A DNA stretch of 64,000 bases from Agrococcus sp. ProA11 (GCF_039880525.1 NZ_CP156989.1:1674001-1738000); one strand, 5' to 3'. Counted from the first letter of the stretch, positions 25,933 to 35,563 are shown. Notes: generated by a model not told the origin, from the sequence alone. Translations and numbers: made by a program.

Positions 25933-27207
25933 ATGCAACTCTCTCCCGCGCGCAGGCTCCTGGCGCTCTTCACCCTGGCCCTCGGCGGCTTCGGCATCGG
26001 CACGACCGAGTTCGCCACCATGGGGATCCTGCCGCTGGCTGCGACCGAGCTCGTGCCCGGCTTCGAGGCCGACCCGGCCACCGGTATCGCACAGGCGGGC
26101 TGGATGATCTCGGCGTATGCGCTCGGCGTCGTGGTGGGCGCGCCGCTGGTCTCGGTCTTGGCGGCGCGGATGTCGCAGCGCACGCTCGTGCTGCTGCTGG
26201 TCGCCGGCTTCACCGTCGCCAACCTCGCGAGCGGCCTGATGCCGAGCTTCGAGCTCACGATGCTGGCCCGCTTCGTCTCCGGACTCCCGCACGGCGCCTA
26301 CTTCGGCGTCGCGTCGCTGCTGGCGGCGCGCATCATGGGCCCTGGCAGGCAGGGCGCGGGCGTGGCGCTGGCCCTCTCCGGCCTCACGATCGCGAACATC
26401 ATCGGTGTGCCGCTGGGCACCTGGCTCGGCCAGGCAGCGGGCTGGCGCTGGACCTACGTCGCCGTCGCGATCATCTTCCTGACGACGCTGGCCCTCGCCT
26501 GGCTGGTGCTGCCGCACGTGCCGGGCGATCCGAACCGCAGCGCCAAGCGCGAGCTGAGCGCCTTCCGCAGCCCGCGGCTGTGGCTCATGGTGGCGGTCGG
26601 CTGCATCGGCTTCGGCGGCTTCTTCGCCGTCTACTCCTATGCGGCAGAGATCGTGACGCGCGTCGCCGAGCTGCCGCAGTCGGCGATCGCCTGGCTGCTC
26701 GCGACCATCGGCGTCGGCATGACCGTCGGCAATGTGATCGGCGGCTGGGCGGCCGATCGGAGCCTGCGGCGCACGATCACGATCGCGTTCCCGCTCTACA
26801 TCGTCTCGCTCGCGCTGTTCGCGCTGCTGGGCTCGCATCCGGTGGCCATGTTCGCCATCGCGTTCCTGATCGGCGGCACCGGATCGGTGCTCAACCCCGC
26901 CATCCAGGCACGGATCATGCGCATCGCGGGCGATGCCGAGCTGCTGGGCGCCGCCACCAACCATGCGGCGTTCAACGTCGGCAACGCGCTCGGCGCTGCG
27001 CTCGGCGGCGCCGTGATCGCGGCCGGCTTCGGCTACCTGGCGCCCGCCTGGATCGGCGTCGCGCTCGCGAGCGCGGGCTTCCTGCTGGCGCTGTGGAGCC
27101 TCGCCATCGACCGCGGTGGCCCCGACACGGCCGCGCACTCCATCATCGCGACCGTGCTGGGCCCCACCACCGCCGGCATCGAGGTGGTCGACCATGCACG
27201 CGACTGA
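25933..27207 (+). CDS. MFS transporter, DHA1-like exporter
   Basis: This 424-residue protein has 12 hydrophobic segments. Its first segment, GGFGIGTTEFATMGILP, is typical of the AraJ/NepI/CmlA-like arabinose- or drug-efflux branch of the major facilitator superfamily. Its substrate is unknown. A TAGCAT -10-like element lies just upstream of the ATG at 25933. It shares the divergent gap with the iron-box-controlled gene, so it may export or import a siderophore-related compound, but that is speculative. The 3' end overlaps clpS by 14 bases. Confidence 0.87.
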   Translation: MQLSPARRLLALFTLALGGFGIGTTEFATMGILPLAATELVPGFEADPATGIAQAGWMISAYALGVVVGAPLVSVLAARMSQRTLVLLLVAGFTVANLASGLMPSFELTMLARFVSGLPHGAYFGVASLLAARIMGPGRQGAGVALALSGLTIANIIGVPLGTWLGQAAGWRWTYVAVAIIFLTTLALAWLVLPHVPGDPNRSAKRELSAFRSPRLWLMVAVGCIGFGGFFAVYSYAAEIVTRVAELPQSAIAWLLATIGVGMTVGNVIGGWAADRSLRRTITIAFPLYIVSLALFALLGSHPVAMFAIAFLIGGTGSVLNPAIQARIMRIAGDAELLGAATNHAAFNVGNALGAALGGAVIAAGFGYLAPAWIGVALASAGFLLALWSLAIDRGGPDTAAHSIIATVLGPTTAGIEVVDHARD

Positions 27208-27517
27208 GGGGCAGCCGCACGCCGGCGCCACCGCGCAGCCGCACGTCGATGCCACCGCGGAGCCGGACGATGCAACGCTCGGCGCCGAGTGGGCGACGAT
27301 GCTCTGGGACGATCCGATCACCCTGCAGCCGTACGTCGTGCGGGTGCTCATGCGTCGATTCGGCTACAGCCGTGCGCGTGCGCACGAGCTCATGGTGCTG
27401 GCCGAGCGCGACGGTCGCACGGCCGTCGCCCACGGTGCGCGCGAGGAGCAGGAGATGCACGTCGTCGGGCTGCATGCCGACGGGCTGATCGCGACGCTCG
27501 AGCGGGTCTCCGCGTGA
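27194..27517 (+). CDS. clpS: ATP-dependent Clp protease adaptor ClpS
   Basis: This 107-residue protein carries the ClpS core after an N-terminal His/Ala-rich tail of about 35 residues. WDDPITLQPYVVRVLMRRFG forms the N-degron pocket, followed by HELMVLAERDGRTAVAHG and the C-terminal EQEMHVVGLHADGL. It delivers N-end-rule substrates to ClpC or ClpA. It overlaps the MFS gene upstream and its TGA overlaps the GTG of the DUF2017 gene as GTGA, a pairing typical of actinomycetes. Confidence 0.93.
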   Translation: MHATEGQPHAGATAQPHVDATAEPDDATLGAEWATMLWDDPITLQPYVVRVLMRRFGYSRARAHELMVLAERDGRTAVAHGAREEQEMHVVGLHADGLIATLERVSA

Positions 27518-28026
27518 AGGCCTGGCGACGGGATGGCGAAGGCGTGATGTGCGCGATGCTGCCCGATGAGGCCGACATGCTCGCGAACCTCGGCCGCCAG
27601 GTGGTCGGGCTGCACCGCGCGGTCATCGATCGGCAGGCGGCGCTCGAGGATCCCGTGATGGAGCGCCTCTACCCCAGCGCCTACGGCAGCATCGAGGATG
27701 CCGCGGAGTTCCGCAGGCTCGCGGCCCCCGATATCGCGACCGACCGCATCCAGTCGATGATGCGCATGGTCGTCGACCTGGAGACGGCGCTGCCCGCGGA
27801 GGACGACGACCGCGTCGACGCGGACCTGCGGATCACCGTCGACGAGGAGGGCGCGGAGGCGTGGCTGCGGTCGCTCGGCGAGGTGCGGCTGGTGCTCCAC
27901 GTGCGCACCACCCAGCACCGGTCGGCGCTCGCGCCCGACGTCACCGATGAGGACATCGCGCAGCTGCGCGATGTGGTCGACTGGTTGGGCTTCGCGCAGT
28001 CGACGCTGCTGGAGGCGCTCGAGTAG
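27514..28026 (+). CDS. DUF2017 family protein
   Basis: This 170-residue acidic protein follows ClpS with a GTGA overlap, which sets the start. Its content of acidic and helical stretches (LPDEADMLANLGRQ, WLGFAQSTLLEALE) matches the actinobacterial DUF2017 family, regularly encoded downstream of clpS. Its function is unknown; the pairing suggests a link to regulated proteolysis. Confidence 0.85.
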   Translation: MKAWRRDGEGVMCAMLPDEADMLANLGRQVVGLHRAVIDRQAALEDPVMERLYPSAYGSIEDAAEFRRLAAPDIATDRIQSMMRMVVDLETALPAEDDDRVDADLRITVDEEGAEAWLRSLGEVRLVLHVRTTQHRSALAPDVTDEDIAQLRDVVDWLGFAQSTLLEALE

Positions 28027-28081
28027 CCGGCACCGCTCCGGCACCCAGCGCAGGAGCAGTCGAGAGTGGAAGAATCGAAGG

Positions 28082-28948
28082 ATGAGGTTCCTGTCGATCC
28101 AGTCGCACGTCGCCTACGGGCACGTCGGCAACTCCGCCGCCGTCTTCCCGCTGCAGCGCATCGGCCACGAGGTGTGGCCGGTGCTCACCGTCAACTTCTC
28201 GAACCACACCGGCTACGGCGCGTGGGGCGGCCCCGCGATCCCGGCCGCCGACGTGCGCGCCGTCGTGAACGGCATCGCCGATCGCGGCGTGCTCGGCAGC
28301 GTCGACGGCGTGCTGTCCGGCTATCTGGGCGGCGAGGACATCGTCGACGTGGTCGTGGATGCCGTGGCGCGCGTGAAGGCGCAGAACCCCGGGGCGACCT
28401 TCACCTGCGACCCGGTGATGGGCAACGCGACCTCCGGCTGCTTCGTGGCCCCGACCATCCCGCCGCTCATCCGCGAGCGCGTCGTGCCGCACGCCGACAT
28501 CATCACGCCGAACCAGTTCGAGCTCGGCTACATGACCCACACCGAGCCCGAGACGCTCGACGCGACGCTCGCGTCGGCGGACCGCGCACGAGACCTGGGC
28601 CCCCGCACCGTGCTCGTCACGAGCGTGCTGCGCCCCGACCGCGAGACGCTCGAGGACGGCACCGACACCATCGAGATGCTCGCGGTCGACGACGCCGGCG
28701 CTTGGATCGTGCAGACGCCCCGGCTGCCGATCAAGGCGAACGGCTCCGGCGATGCCACGAGCGCGCTCTTCACGGCGCACTATGGCGAGACGGGCTCAGC
28801 AGCGACGGCGCTCGAGCGCACGGCGTCGAGCGTGTTCGACCTGCTGCAGGCGACGATCGACTCGGGCGAGCGGGAGCTGCGCATCGTGCAGGCGCAGGAC
28901 GCCTTCGCGAACCCGCGCATGCAGTTCAGCGCCCGCCAGGTGCGCTGA
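28082..28948 (+). CDS. pdxY: Pyridoxal kinase PdxY
   Basis: The 288-residue ribokinase-fold protein has the pyridoxal kinase N-terminus SIQSHVAYGHVGNSAA, the ATP-site TCDPVMGN and the catalytic loop KANGSGDATSAL, where Asp acts as base. It phosphorylates pyridoxal (and pyridoxine) in B6 salvage. The start at 28082 opens directly on the first strand. It is convergent with der; a long imperfect palindrome separates the two. Confidence 0.93.
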   Translation: MRFLSIQSHVAYGHVGNSAAVFPLQRIGHEVWPVLTVNFSNHTGYGAWGGPAIPAADVRAVVNGIADRGVLGSVDGVLSGYLGGEDIVDVVVDAVARVKAQNPGATFTCDPVMGNATSGCFVAPTIPPLIRERVVPHADIITPNQFELGYMTHTEPETLDATLASADRARDLGPRTVLVTSVLRPDRETLEDGTDTIEMLAVDDAGAWIVQTPRLPIKANGSGDATSALFTAHYGETGSAATALERTASSVFDLLQATIDSGERELRIVQAQDAFANPRMQFSARQVR

Positions 28949-28960
28949 CGCTCATCACGT

Positions 28961-29055
28961 GATCTCGTGACGCGCGCGGCTCCGCCGCCCACTCCTCGAT
29001 CAACGATCTCCGTAGGTCGAGGAGGATGCGGCGCAGCCGCATCCGTCACGAGACC
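28961..29055. repeat. Long imperfect palindrome between pdxY and der
   Basis: Arms of 41 bases (28961-29001 and 29015-29055) pair at about 80% of positions around a 13-base loop. Each arm contains TCTCGTGACG, CGGCT-CGCCGC and CTCCTCGA. It lies between two convergent genes and could end transcription from both sides. A sequence related to the right arm recurs at 35695-35733, suggesting a dispersed REP-like element. Confidence 0.8.
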
Positions 29056-29073
29056 GGAGGCAGCGAGCAGCCC

Positions 29074-30636
29074 CTACGTGCGGCGGGTGCGCTTCTCGCG
29101 CACGCGCATGTTCACGACGATCGGCGTGCCCGTGAAGCCGTAGTCCTCGCGCAGACGGCGCTGGATGAAGCGGCGGTACTGCGGGTCGAGGAAGCCGGTC
29201 GTGAACAGCACGAAGGTCGGCGGCCTGGTCGACGCCTGCGTCGCGAACAGGATGCGCGGCTGCTTGCCACCGCGCAGCGGGTGCGGGTGGGCGGCCGTCA
29301 GCTCGGCGATGAAGCCGTTGAGCTTGCCGGTCGGGATGCGCGTGTCCCACGCGTCGAGCGCGGTCTCGAGCGCCGGCACCAGCTTCTCGAGGTGCCGACC
29401 GGTGCGTGCCGAGATGTTGACGCGCGGCGCCCAGTCGACGTGGGCCAGATCCTTCTCGATCTCGCGCTCGAGATAGCGGCGGCGCTCGTCGTCGAGCTGA
29501 TCCCACTTGTTGAACGCCAGCACGAGCGCACGGCCCGACTCGAGCACGAGGTCGATGATGCGCACATCCTGCTCGCTGAGCGGCTCGGTGACGTCGAGCA
29601 GCACGACGGCCACCTCGGCCTTCTCGAGCGCCGCCTGGGTGCGGAGCGTGGCATAGAAGTCGGCGCCCTGCTGCAGGTGGACACGGCGACGGATGCCGGC
29701 GGTGTCGACGAAGCGCCACACCCTGCCGCCGAGCTCGATCTGCTCGTCGATGGGGTCGCGCGTGGTGCCGGCGACCTCGTTGACGACCACGCGCTCCTCG
29801 CCGGCCGCCTTATTCAGCAGGCTCGACTTGCCCACGTTCGGGCGTCCCAGCAGCGCGACGCGGCGGGGCCCGCCGAGCTCCTCCTTGGCCACGGCCGAGA
29901 CCTCGGGCAGCTTCTCCATGGCGATGTCGAGCATGTCGGCGACGCCGCGGCCGTGCGCGGCGGAGACGGGCAGCGGCTCGCCGAGCCCGAGGCTCCAGAG
30001 CGACGATGCCTCCAGGTCGCGGCGCGCGTCGTCGGCCTTGTTCGCGACCAGGATGACGGGACGGTTCGACTGCCGCAGCATCCGCACGACGTGCTCGTCG
30101 GTCGAGGTCGGGCCGACGTTGACGTCGACGACGAACAGCACGGCGTCGGCGAGCTCGATGGCGATCTCCGCCTGCTGCGCGACCGAGCGGTCGATGCCGC
30201 GCGCGTCGGGCTCCCAGCCGCCGGTGTCGACGATCGTGAACCGGCGGCCGTTCCACTCCGCCTTGTACGAGACCCGGTCGCGCGTGACGCCGGGCGTGTC
30301 CTCGACGACGGCCTCGCGGCGGCCCAGGATGCGGTTCACGAGCGCCGACTTGCCCACGTTCGGGCGCCCGACGATGGCGAGCACCGGCAGCGCCGGCAGC
30401 ACACGGATGGCGTCAGGGTCGAACTCCGCGAGCTCGAGCAGCGCGGCGTCCTCCTCGTCGAGCTCGTAGCCCTCGAGTCCTGCGCGCAGCGCGTTGACGC
30501 GCGCCTCGTCGGTCTCGAAGTCGAGCTGCTCGACCTCGACGTCGTCGCCGGCGTCCGGCTCGAAGCCCGTCTCGGCGGTGTCCGGCTCGAAGCCGTCGTC
30601 GGTGGTGTCCGGCTCGAAGCCGCTCTGGTCAGTCAT
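29074..30636 (-). CDS. der: Ribosome-assembly GTPase Der (EngA)
   Basis: The 520-residue protein has two consecutive GTPase domains, each with GRPNVGKS, plus DTGGWE and DTAGIRR switch regions, and a KH-like C-terminal domain. It acts in 50S ribosome assembly. Unusually, it starts with a leader of about 80 acidic residues containing three copies of GFEPDT/A. The start overlaps the end of cmk by 8 bases. It is the last gene of the parA-scpA-scpB-tyrA-cmk-der run. Confidence 0.95.
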   Translation of the reverse strand: MTDQSGFEPDTTDDGFEPDTAETGFEPDAGDDVEVEQLDFETDEARVNALRAGLEGYELDEEDAALLELAEFDPDAIRVLPALPVLAIVGRPNVGKSALVNRILGRREAVVEDTPGVTRDRVSYKAEWNGRRFTIVDTGGWEPDARGIDRSVAQQAEIAIELADAVLFVVDVNVGPTSTDEHVVRMLRQSNRPVILVANKADDARRDLEASSLWSLGLGEPLPVSAAHGRGVADMLDIAMEKLPEVSAVAKEELGGPRRVALLGRPNVGKSSLLNKAAGEERVVVNEVAGTTRDPIDEQIELGGRVWRFVDTAGIRRRVHLQQGADFYATLRTQAALEKAEVAVVLLDVTEPLSEQDVRIIDLVLESGRALVLAFNKWDQLDDERRRYLEREIEKDLAHVDWAPRVNISARTGRHLEKLVPALETALDAWDTRIPTGKLNGFIAELTAAHPHPLRGGKQPRILFATQASTRPPTFVLFTTGFLDPQYRRFIQRRLREDYGFTGTPIVVNMRVREKRTRRT

Positions 30637-31315
30637 GGTGCTCCTTGGTCGCGAGACGGACGATCGCGTCGACCGTCTCGTCGAAGGTCAGGTCGGTGGA
30701 ATCGACGACCGTCACGCCGTCTGCGGCGTTGAGGAAGTCGACCACCCGGGAATCGGAGGCGTCGCGAGCCGCGAGGCTCGCACCCACCTGGTACTGGTCG
30801 CCGCCGACGTCGCCGAAGCGGCGCCGGATGCGCACGGATTCGTCGGCCGTCAGCAGCACGCGCACGTCGGCGTCGGGCGCGACGACGGTCGTGATGTCTC
30901 GTCCCTCGGCGACGATGCCGGGCGCCGCGTCGGCGATGATCTCGCGGAAGCGCACATTGACGGCCTCGCGTGCGGCGATCGTGCGCGCGACGCCCGAGAC
31001 CGCGCCGGAGATGCGCTCGCTGCGGATCGCTTCGGTGACGTCGGCGCCCTCGATGGCGACGTGCTGGCCACCGGCGTCGACCGTGAGCTCGAGCGAGTCG
31101 AGCGCGCCCAGGCTGCCGACCACAGTCGCCTCATCGTCGGTGTCGCCACCGCGCTCGAGGATGAGCCAGGTGAGCGCCCGGTAGGCGGCACCGGTGTCGA
31201 GGAACTGGAAGCCGAGCGCTCGCGCGACGGCGCGCGCGACCGACGACTTCCCGCTGCCGGCGGGTCCGTCGATCGCGATCACGATGCCGCGGCCGGTCGA
31301 GGTGTCGATGCTCAT
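30629..31315 (-). CDS. cmk: Cytidylate kinase
   Basis: The 228-residue protein has the P-loop [10 protein letters not shown] near residue 17, [10 protein letters not shown] and the GRDITTVV motif typical of CMP/dCMP kinases. It makes CDP for nucleic-acid and lipid synthesis. The start is fixed by an ATGA overlap with tyrA, and the 3' end overlaps der by 8 bases. The longer open frame to 31978 is antisense-like translation of tyrA in another frame. Confidence 0.94.
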   Translation of the reverse strand: MSIDTSTGRGIVIAIDGPAGSGKSSVARAVARALGFQFLDTGAAYRALTWLILERGGDTDDEATVVGSLGALDSLELTVDAGGQHVAIEGADVTEAIRSERISGAVSGVARTIAAREAVNVRFREIIADAAPGIVAEGRDITTVVAPDADVRVLLTADESVRIRRRFGDVGGDQYQVGASLAARDASDSRVVDFLNAADGVTVVDSTDLTFDETVDAIVRLATKEHHD

Positions 31316-32391
31316 GCGACCACCTGCCATCCGAGCCGCTCGAGCGTCTCGTGCAGGTGGACGACGGCCTCCGGCAGCAGCGTGATCTCGGCGACGCCGA
31401 ACTGCGCGCCCTCGGCGTGCTCGAGCCGCAGATCCTCGAGGTTGACGCCCGCGTCGCCGATGTCGGCGAGCAGCCGGGCGAGCTGCCCGGGGCGGTCGTC
31501 GACGCGCACCTGCACGGGCGTGAAGCGCGTGTGCGTGCCGTGCTTGCCCGGCAGTCGGGAGACGCCCTCGTTGCCGGCGCGCAGCGCATCCGCGACCGTC
31601 TTCCGGTTGCCGGGCGCGTCGGGCGCGTCGAGCGCGGCGACGAGCGTCTGCAGGTCGACCTGCAGGGCGCGCAGCTGCTCGACCACCGCTGGCGCGTTGG
31701 CGCCCAGGATCTGGATCCAGAGCGCCGGGTCGCTGGCCGCGACGCGCGTCACGTCGCGCACCCCGCCGCCGGCGAGGCGCAGCGCCTCGTCGGGCGCGTC
31801 GGCCAGGCGCGCGGCCATGAGCGAGGAGACGAGCTGCGGCACGTGGCTGACGATCGCGACGGCGCGATCGTGCTCGTCCGGCGTCGACTCGATCGGCACG
31901 CCGCCGAGATCCAGGATCAGGTCGTCGATGAGGCTGCCGCGCTCGTACGAGATGCCGTCGTGGCCGGCGATCACCCACGGTCGGCCGACGAACAGGTCGC
32001 CGGCGCCGGCGATGGCGCCGCTCTTCTCGCGCCCCGCCATCGGGTGCGTGCCGAGGTAGCGGCTGATGTCGGCGCCCAGCTCGCGCAGCTGCGCGAGCGG
32101 CACGGCCTTGACGGATGCGACGTCGGTCACCACCGCATCCGGGAACGCCTGCAGCTGCGCGGCGACGACCTGCGCGGTGACATCCGGCGGCACGGCCACC
32201 ACGATGAGCTCCGGGGCGTCGCCGGGCGCGGCCAGTCGGCCCGCGCCGTAGTCGGCGGCGAGCCGCATCGCGGTCGGCGAGGCGTCGTCGAGCTGCACCT
32301 CGACGCCGCGGGCGACGAGCCCGAGGCCGATGGAGGTGCCGAGCAGGCCCGTGCCGACGATGCGGACAGGCCCGCGCAGTCGGTGAGTCAC
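31312..32391 (-). CDS. tyrA: Prephenate dehydrogenase with C-terminal ACT domain
   Basis: The 359-residue protein begins with the NAD-binding VGTGLLGTSIGLGL, followed by the substrate motif GTHPMAGREKSG. The C-terminal ~80 residues form an ACT domain with VDDRPGQLARLLADIGDAG, expected to bind tyrosine for feedback inhibition. It oxidatively decarboxylates prephenate to 4-hydroxyphenylpyruvate in tyrosine synthesis. AAGGAG lies 6 bases before the GTG at 32391. It is coupled to cmk by ATGA. Confidence 0.93.
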   Translation of the reverse strand: MTHRLRGPVRIVGTGLLGTSIGLGLVARGVEVQLDDASPTAMRLAADYGAGRLAAPGDAPELIVVAVPPDVTAQVVAAQLQAFPDAVVTDVASVKAVPLAQLRELGADISRYLGTHPMAGREKSGAIAGAGDLFVGRPWVIAGHDGISYERGSLIDDLILDLGGVPIESTPDEHDRAVAIVSHVPQLVSSLMAARLADAPDEALRLAGGGVRDVTRVAASDPALWIQILGANAPAVVEQLRALQVDLQTLVAALDAPDAPGNRKTVADALRAGNEGVSRLPGKHGTHTRFTPVQVRVDDRPGQLARLLADIGDAGVNLEDLRLEHAEGAQFGVAEITLLPEAVVHLHETLERLGWQVVA

Positions 32392-32405
32392 GAGCGCTCC
32401 TTCAG

Positions 32406-33152
32406 CTACGGCGCCGGCCTCGAGAGCGTGAGGATGGCACCGCGCTCCATCGTACTGAGTTCGCGCACCCGGCCCGACCGGAGCGTGCCGAGGTGCAGGG
32501 GCCCGAACGAGCGGCGCACGAGCTCGACCACCGGGTGGCCGGCGTGCTCGAGCATCCGCCGCACGATGCGATTGCGGCCCGAGTGCAGCGTGAGCTCGAC
32601 CATCGAGTAGTTCCCCGACGGGGTGCCGATGATGCGGGCGGCATCCGCGTGGATCTCGCCGTCCTCGAGCTCGATGCCGGCGAGCAGGCTGCGGATGACG
32701 CGCTGGTCGACGCGCCCGCGCACCTTCGCGACGTACGTCTTCTCGACGCCGAAGGACGGATGCGCGAGCACGTGCGCGAGATCGCCATCGTTCGTCAGGA
32801 TCAGCAGGCCGGAGGTGTCGGCGTCGAGACGGCCGACGTTGTAGACGCGCTCGGGGATCTCGGCGACGAACTCCCGCAGGTCGGGGCGGCCGCGCTCATC
32901 GGACATGGTCGAGACCACGCCGGTCGGCTTGTTGAGCATCAGGTAGCGCTTGGAGGTGTCGAGCTGCACCGCCGTGCCGTCGACCGTCACCATCGCGTCG
33001 GGCTGGATGCGCGTGCCGAGCTCCGTGACGACTCGGCCGTCGACCGTGATGCGGCCCGCGACGATCATGTCCTCGACCACGCGGCGACTGGCGACGCCTG
33101 CCGCGGCGAGCACCTTCTGGAGCCGCTCCCCCTCGCTGCTTGCGTCACTCAT
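32406..33152 (-). CDS. RsuA/RluB-family 23S pseudouridine synthase
   Basis: This 248-residue protein begins with an S4 RNA-binding domain (RLQKVLAAAGVASRR) followed by the pseudouridine synthase core. The catalytic Asp lies in GRLDADTSGLLI, and GRNRIVRRM is the family C-terminal signature. Members modify a helix in the 23S peptidyl-transferase region. Its start overlaps the end of scpB by 4 bases, and tyrA starts 14 bases after it. Confidence 0.92.
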   Translation of the reverse strand: MSDASSEGERLQKVLAAAGVASRRVVEDMIVAGRITVDGRVVTELGTRIQPDAMVTVDGTAVQLDTSKRYLMLNKPTGVVSTMSDERGRPDLREFVAEIPERVYNVGRLDADTSGLLILTNDGDLAHVLAHPSFGVEKTYVAKVRGRVDQRVIRSLLAGIELEDGEIHADAARIIGTPSGNYSMVELTLHSGRNRIVRRMLEHAGHPVVELVRRSFGPLHLGTLRSGRVRELSTMERGAILTLSRPAP

Positions 33153-33793
33153 GCGAATACATCCTCTTCCCCATCGGGCAGCAGCGGCGAGATCGGCGGC
33201 AGCTCGTCGAGCGAGTTGAGGCCGAGCTGGGTGAGCAGCAGCTCCGTGGTCTCGTAGTTGATGGCGCCGGTCTCGGAGTCGGCGAAGGCCTCGCGGATGA
33301 GTCCGCGGCTGAGCAGCGTGCGCACCACCGAGTCGACGTTGACGGCACGGATGGCCGCCACCGCGCCGCGCGTGATGGGCTGCTTGTAGGCGATCACGGC
33401 GAGCGTCTCGAGCGCGGCCTGCGACAGCTTCGTGGGCGTCTGGGTGAGCACGAAGTCGGCGGCGTCGGTGTCGTAGGCGGCGCGCACGTAGATGCGCCAG
33501 CCGCCCCCGACCTCGCGCAGCTCGAAGCCGCGCTCCGGGCCCGCGGGCCGATCCCCCACCGCGTTGCCGTCGTAGTCGTCGCGGAGCGTCTCGATGGCGG
33601 CCTTGACGGCCTTGACGGGCGTGCGCAGCGCTGTCGCGAGGTGCACGGCCCCCTGCGGCTCGTCGGCGACCATCAGGATCGCCTCGATGCGGCGCTCGAG
33701 CGGCAGGTGCGAGCGATCCTCGGGTGCGGCCGGGTCGACGGTCGTGGGCTCGCGCGCCTCGGCCCCCGCCGCATCCGTCTCATGCATGGTCAT
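33149..33793 (-). CDS. scpB: Segregation and condensation protein B
   Basis: The 214-residue protein is two winged helices in tandem, with the ScpB signature KAAIETLRDDYD, LSQAALETLAVIAYKQPITR and RGLIREAFADSETGA. It forms the SMC-ScpA-ScpB condensin complex that compacts and separates chromosomes. The start overlaps scpA by 14 bases and the end overlaps the pseudouridine synthase gene by 4 bases. Confidence 0.94.
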   Translation of the reverse strand: MTMHETDAAGAEAREPTTVDPAAPEDRSHLPLERRIEAILMVADEPQGAVHLATALRTPVKAVKAAIETLRDDYDGNAVGDRPAGPERGFELREVGGGWRIYVRAAYDTDAADFVLTQTPTKLSQAALETLAVIAYKQPITRGAVAAIRAVNVDSVVRTLLSRGLIREAFADSETGAINYETTELLLTQLGLNSLDELPPISPLLPDGEEDVFA

Positions 33794-34676
33794 AGTCTGC
33801 CCCCAAGCTCACGAGATCCTCGTCGCGGAAGTCGTGGCCGGTCCAGCTGATGGAGAGCTCGCCGAGCGGTTCGAGCTGCTCGAAGGTGATGGCGGCGTGG
33901 CGGTAGAGCTCGAGCACGGCGAGGAACCGCGCCACGATCACGCCCCGCGTCGCCTCGCCCGCGATCAGCTCGCGGAACGTGGTGGTGCCCGTCGACCGCA
34001 GCGACGCGACGATGTGCGCCGCCTGCTCGCGGATCGACACGAGCGGTGCGTGCAGGTGCGTGAGCCCGACGGTCGGCACCTCCTTGGGCGTCATCGCGAG
34101 CAGCGCGAGCGCGGCGAAGTCCTCGGGCGACAGCGTCCACTTGAGCTCGGGCGTGCGCTGCCGGAACCGATCCTCGAGCCGCACCGAGCGCGCGTGGCGG
34201 CGCGACTCCTCGCCGATGCGCTCGGCGGCCCACAGCGCCGCCTGCTTGAACGCGCGGTACTGGAGCAGTCGGGCGAAGAGCAGGTCGCGCGCTTCCAGCA
34301 GCGCGACGTCCTCGCTGTCGACCACGTCGCCGGCGGGCAGCAGCGAGGCGATCTTCAGGTCGAGCAGCGTCGCGGCGACCACGATGAACTCGCTCGCCTG
34401 CTCGAGCTCCTCCTGGGTGTCGAGCGTGCGCACGTAGGCGATGAACTCGTTCGTGACGCGCGAGAGGGCGATCTCGGTGACATCCATCGACCGGTTGCCG
34501 ATGAGCGTCAGCAGCAGGTCGAATGGGCCGTCGAAGTTGTCGAGCGCGAGGCGGAATCCGCTCTGGTCGTCTGCTTCGGCCGGCGCGGCGTCAGACGGTG
34601 CCACGCCGCCGGGCGGTGGCGCGGCGCCGGACGGTGCAACGCCGCCGGGCGATGGCGCGGCGTCAGACGGTGCCAC
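33780..34676 (-). CDS. scpA: Segregation and condensation protein A
   Basis: The 298-residue kleisin begins its conserved part with FDGPFDLLLTLIGNRSMDVTEI and ends in a winged-helix region, as in ScpA. It bridges SMC heads together with ScpB. Ahead of the core is an unusual tail of about 35 residues built from near-repeats of VAPSDAAPSPGG. The tail is encoded by ~36-bp direct repeats, so its length may vary between strains. The start GTG lies 8 bases after the ParA gene stop, with no strong ribosome site. Confidence 0.93.
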   Translation of the reverse strand: MAPSDAAPSPGGVAPSGAAPPPGGVAPSDAAPAEADDQSGFRLALDNFDGPFDLLLTLIGNRSMDVTEIALSRVTNEFIAYVRTLDTQEELEQASEFIVVAATLLDLKIASLLPAGDVVDSEDVALLEARDLLFARLLQYRAFKQAALWAAERIGEESRRHARSVRLEDRFRQRTPELKWTLSPEDFAALALLAMTPKEVPTVGLTHLHAPLVSIREQAAHIVASLRSTGTTTFRELIAGEATRGVIVARFLAVLELYRHAAITFEQLEPLGELSISWTGHDFRDEDLVSLGADYDHA

Positions 34677-34684
34677 GGTGCCGA

Positions 34685-35563
34685 TCAGGCGATCGCGCCG
34701 CGCGCGATCAGCTCGCGCGCGAGCTGGCGGTGCACCTCGGCCGCCGCGTGCTCGGGGGCGAACTGCGTCACGGGCACACCGGCGACGGATGCGTCGGGGA
34801 ACTTCACCGTGCGGCGCACGACGGTGTGCAGCACGGTGTCGCCGAAGGCCTGCACGACGCGATCCATGACCTCGCGGGCGTGCAGGGTGCGGGAGTCGAA
34901 CATCGTCACGAGGATGCCGTCGAGCTCGAGCGCCGGGTTCAGGCGGTCCTGCACCTTCTCGATCGTCTCCTTGAGGAGCGCGACGCCGCGGAGCGCGAAG
35001 AACTCGCTCTCGAGCGGGATGAGCACGCCGTGCGCGGCCGTGAGCGCGTTGACGGTCAGTAGGCCGAGGGAGGGCTGGCAGTCGATGAGGATGAGGTCGT
35101 AGTCGTCGGAGACCCGGCGCAGCACGCGGGCGAGGATCTGCTCACGCGCGACCTCGTTGACGAGGTGCACCTCGGCGGCCGAGAGGTCGATGTTCGCGGG
35201 GATGACGTCGAGCCCCTCGACGCTCGTGGTCTGGATGGCCTCGCGCGGGTCGAGCTTCGGGTTGAGGAGCAGGTCGTAGATCGTCGTGGCGTCGTGGTTG
35301 TCGACGCCGAGGCCAGCGCTCAGCGCGCCCTGCGGGTCGAAGTCGATGGCCAGCACACGGCGGCCGTACTCGGCCACGGCGGCGCCCAGGTTGATCGACG
35401 TGGTGGTCTTGCCCACGCCGCCCTTCTGGTTGCACATCGTGATGATGCGCGCGGGGCCGTGGCTCTTGAGCGGCTCGGGCACGGCGAAGTCCCGCTCGGG
35501 GCGCCCGGTCGGCCCGAGCGTGGGCGTCTCCATGCCGGCCAGGGTCTCGGTGCTGTTGCTCAC
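34685..35563 (-). CDS. ParA/Soj-family chromosome-partition ATPase
   Basis: The 292-residue ATPase has the deviant Walker A CNQKGGVGKTTT about 45 residues in, FDPQGALSAGLG and LIDCQPSLG. It resembles the ParA-like protein encoded with scpAB in actinomycetes, not necessarily the oriC-linked ParA, since no parB is adjacent. A TAGACT -10-like element lies a few bases before the GTG at 35563, so the message may be leaderless. It is the first gene of the ParA-scpAB-tyrA-cmk-der run. Confidence 0.92.
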   Translation of the reverse strand: MSNSTETLAGMETPTLGPTGRPERDFAVPEPLKSHGPARIITMCNQKGGVGKTTTSINLGAAVAEYGRRVLAIDFDPQGALSAGLGVDNHDATTIYDLLLNPKLDPREAIQTTSVEGLDVIPANIDLSAAEVHLVNEVAREQILARVLRRVSDDYDLILIDCQPSLGLLTVNALTAAHGVLIPLESEFFALRGVALLKETIEKVQDRLNPALELDGILVTMFDSRTLHAREVMDRVVQAFGDTVLHTVVRRTVKFPDASVAGVPVTQFAPEHAAAEVHRQLARELIARGAIA

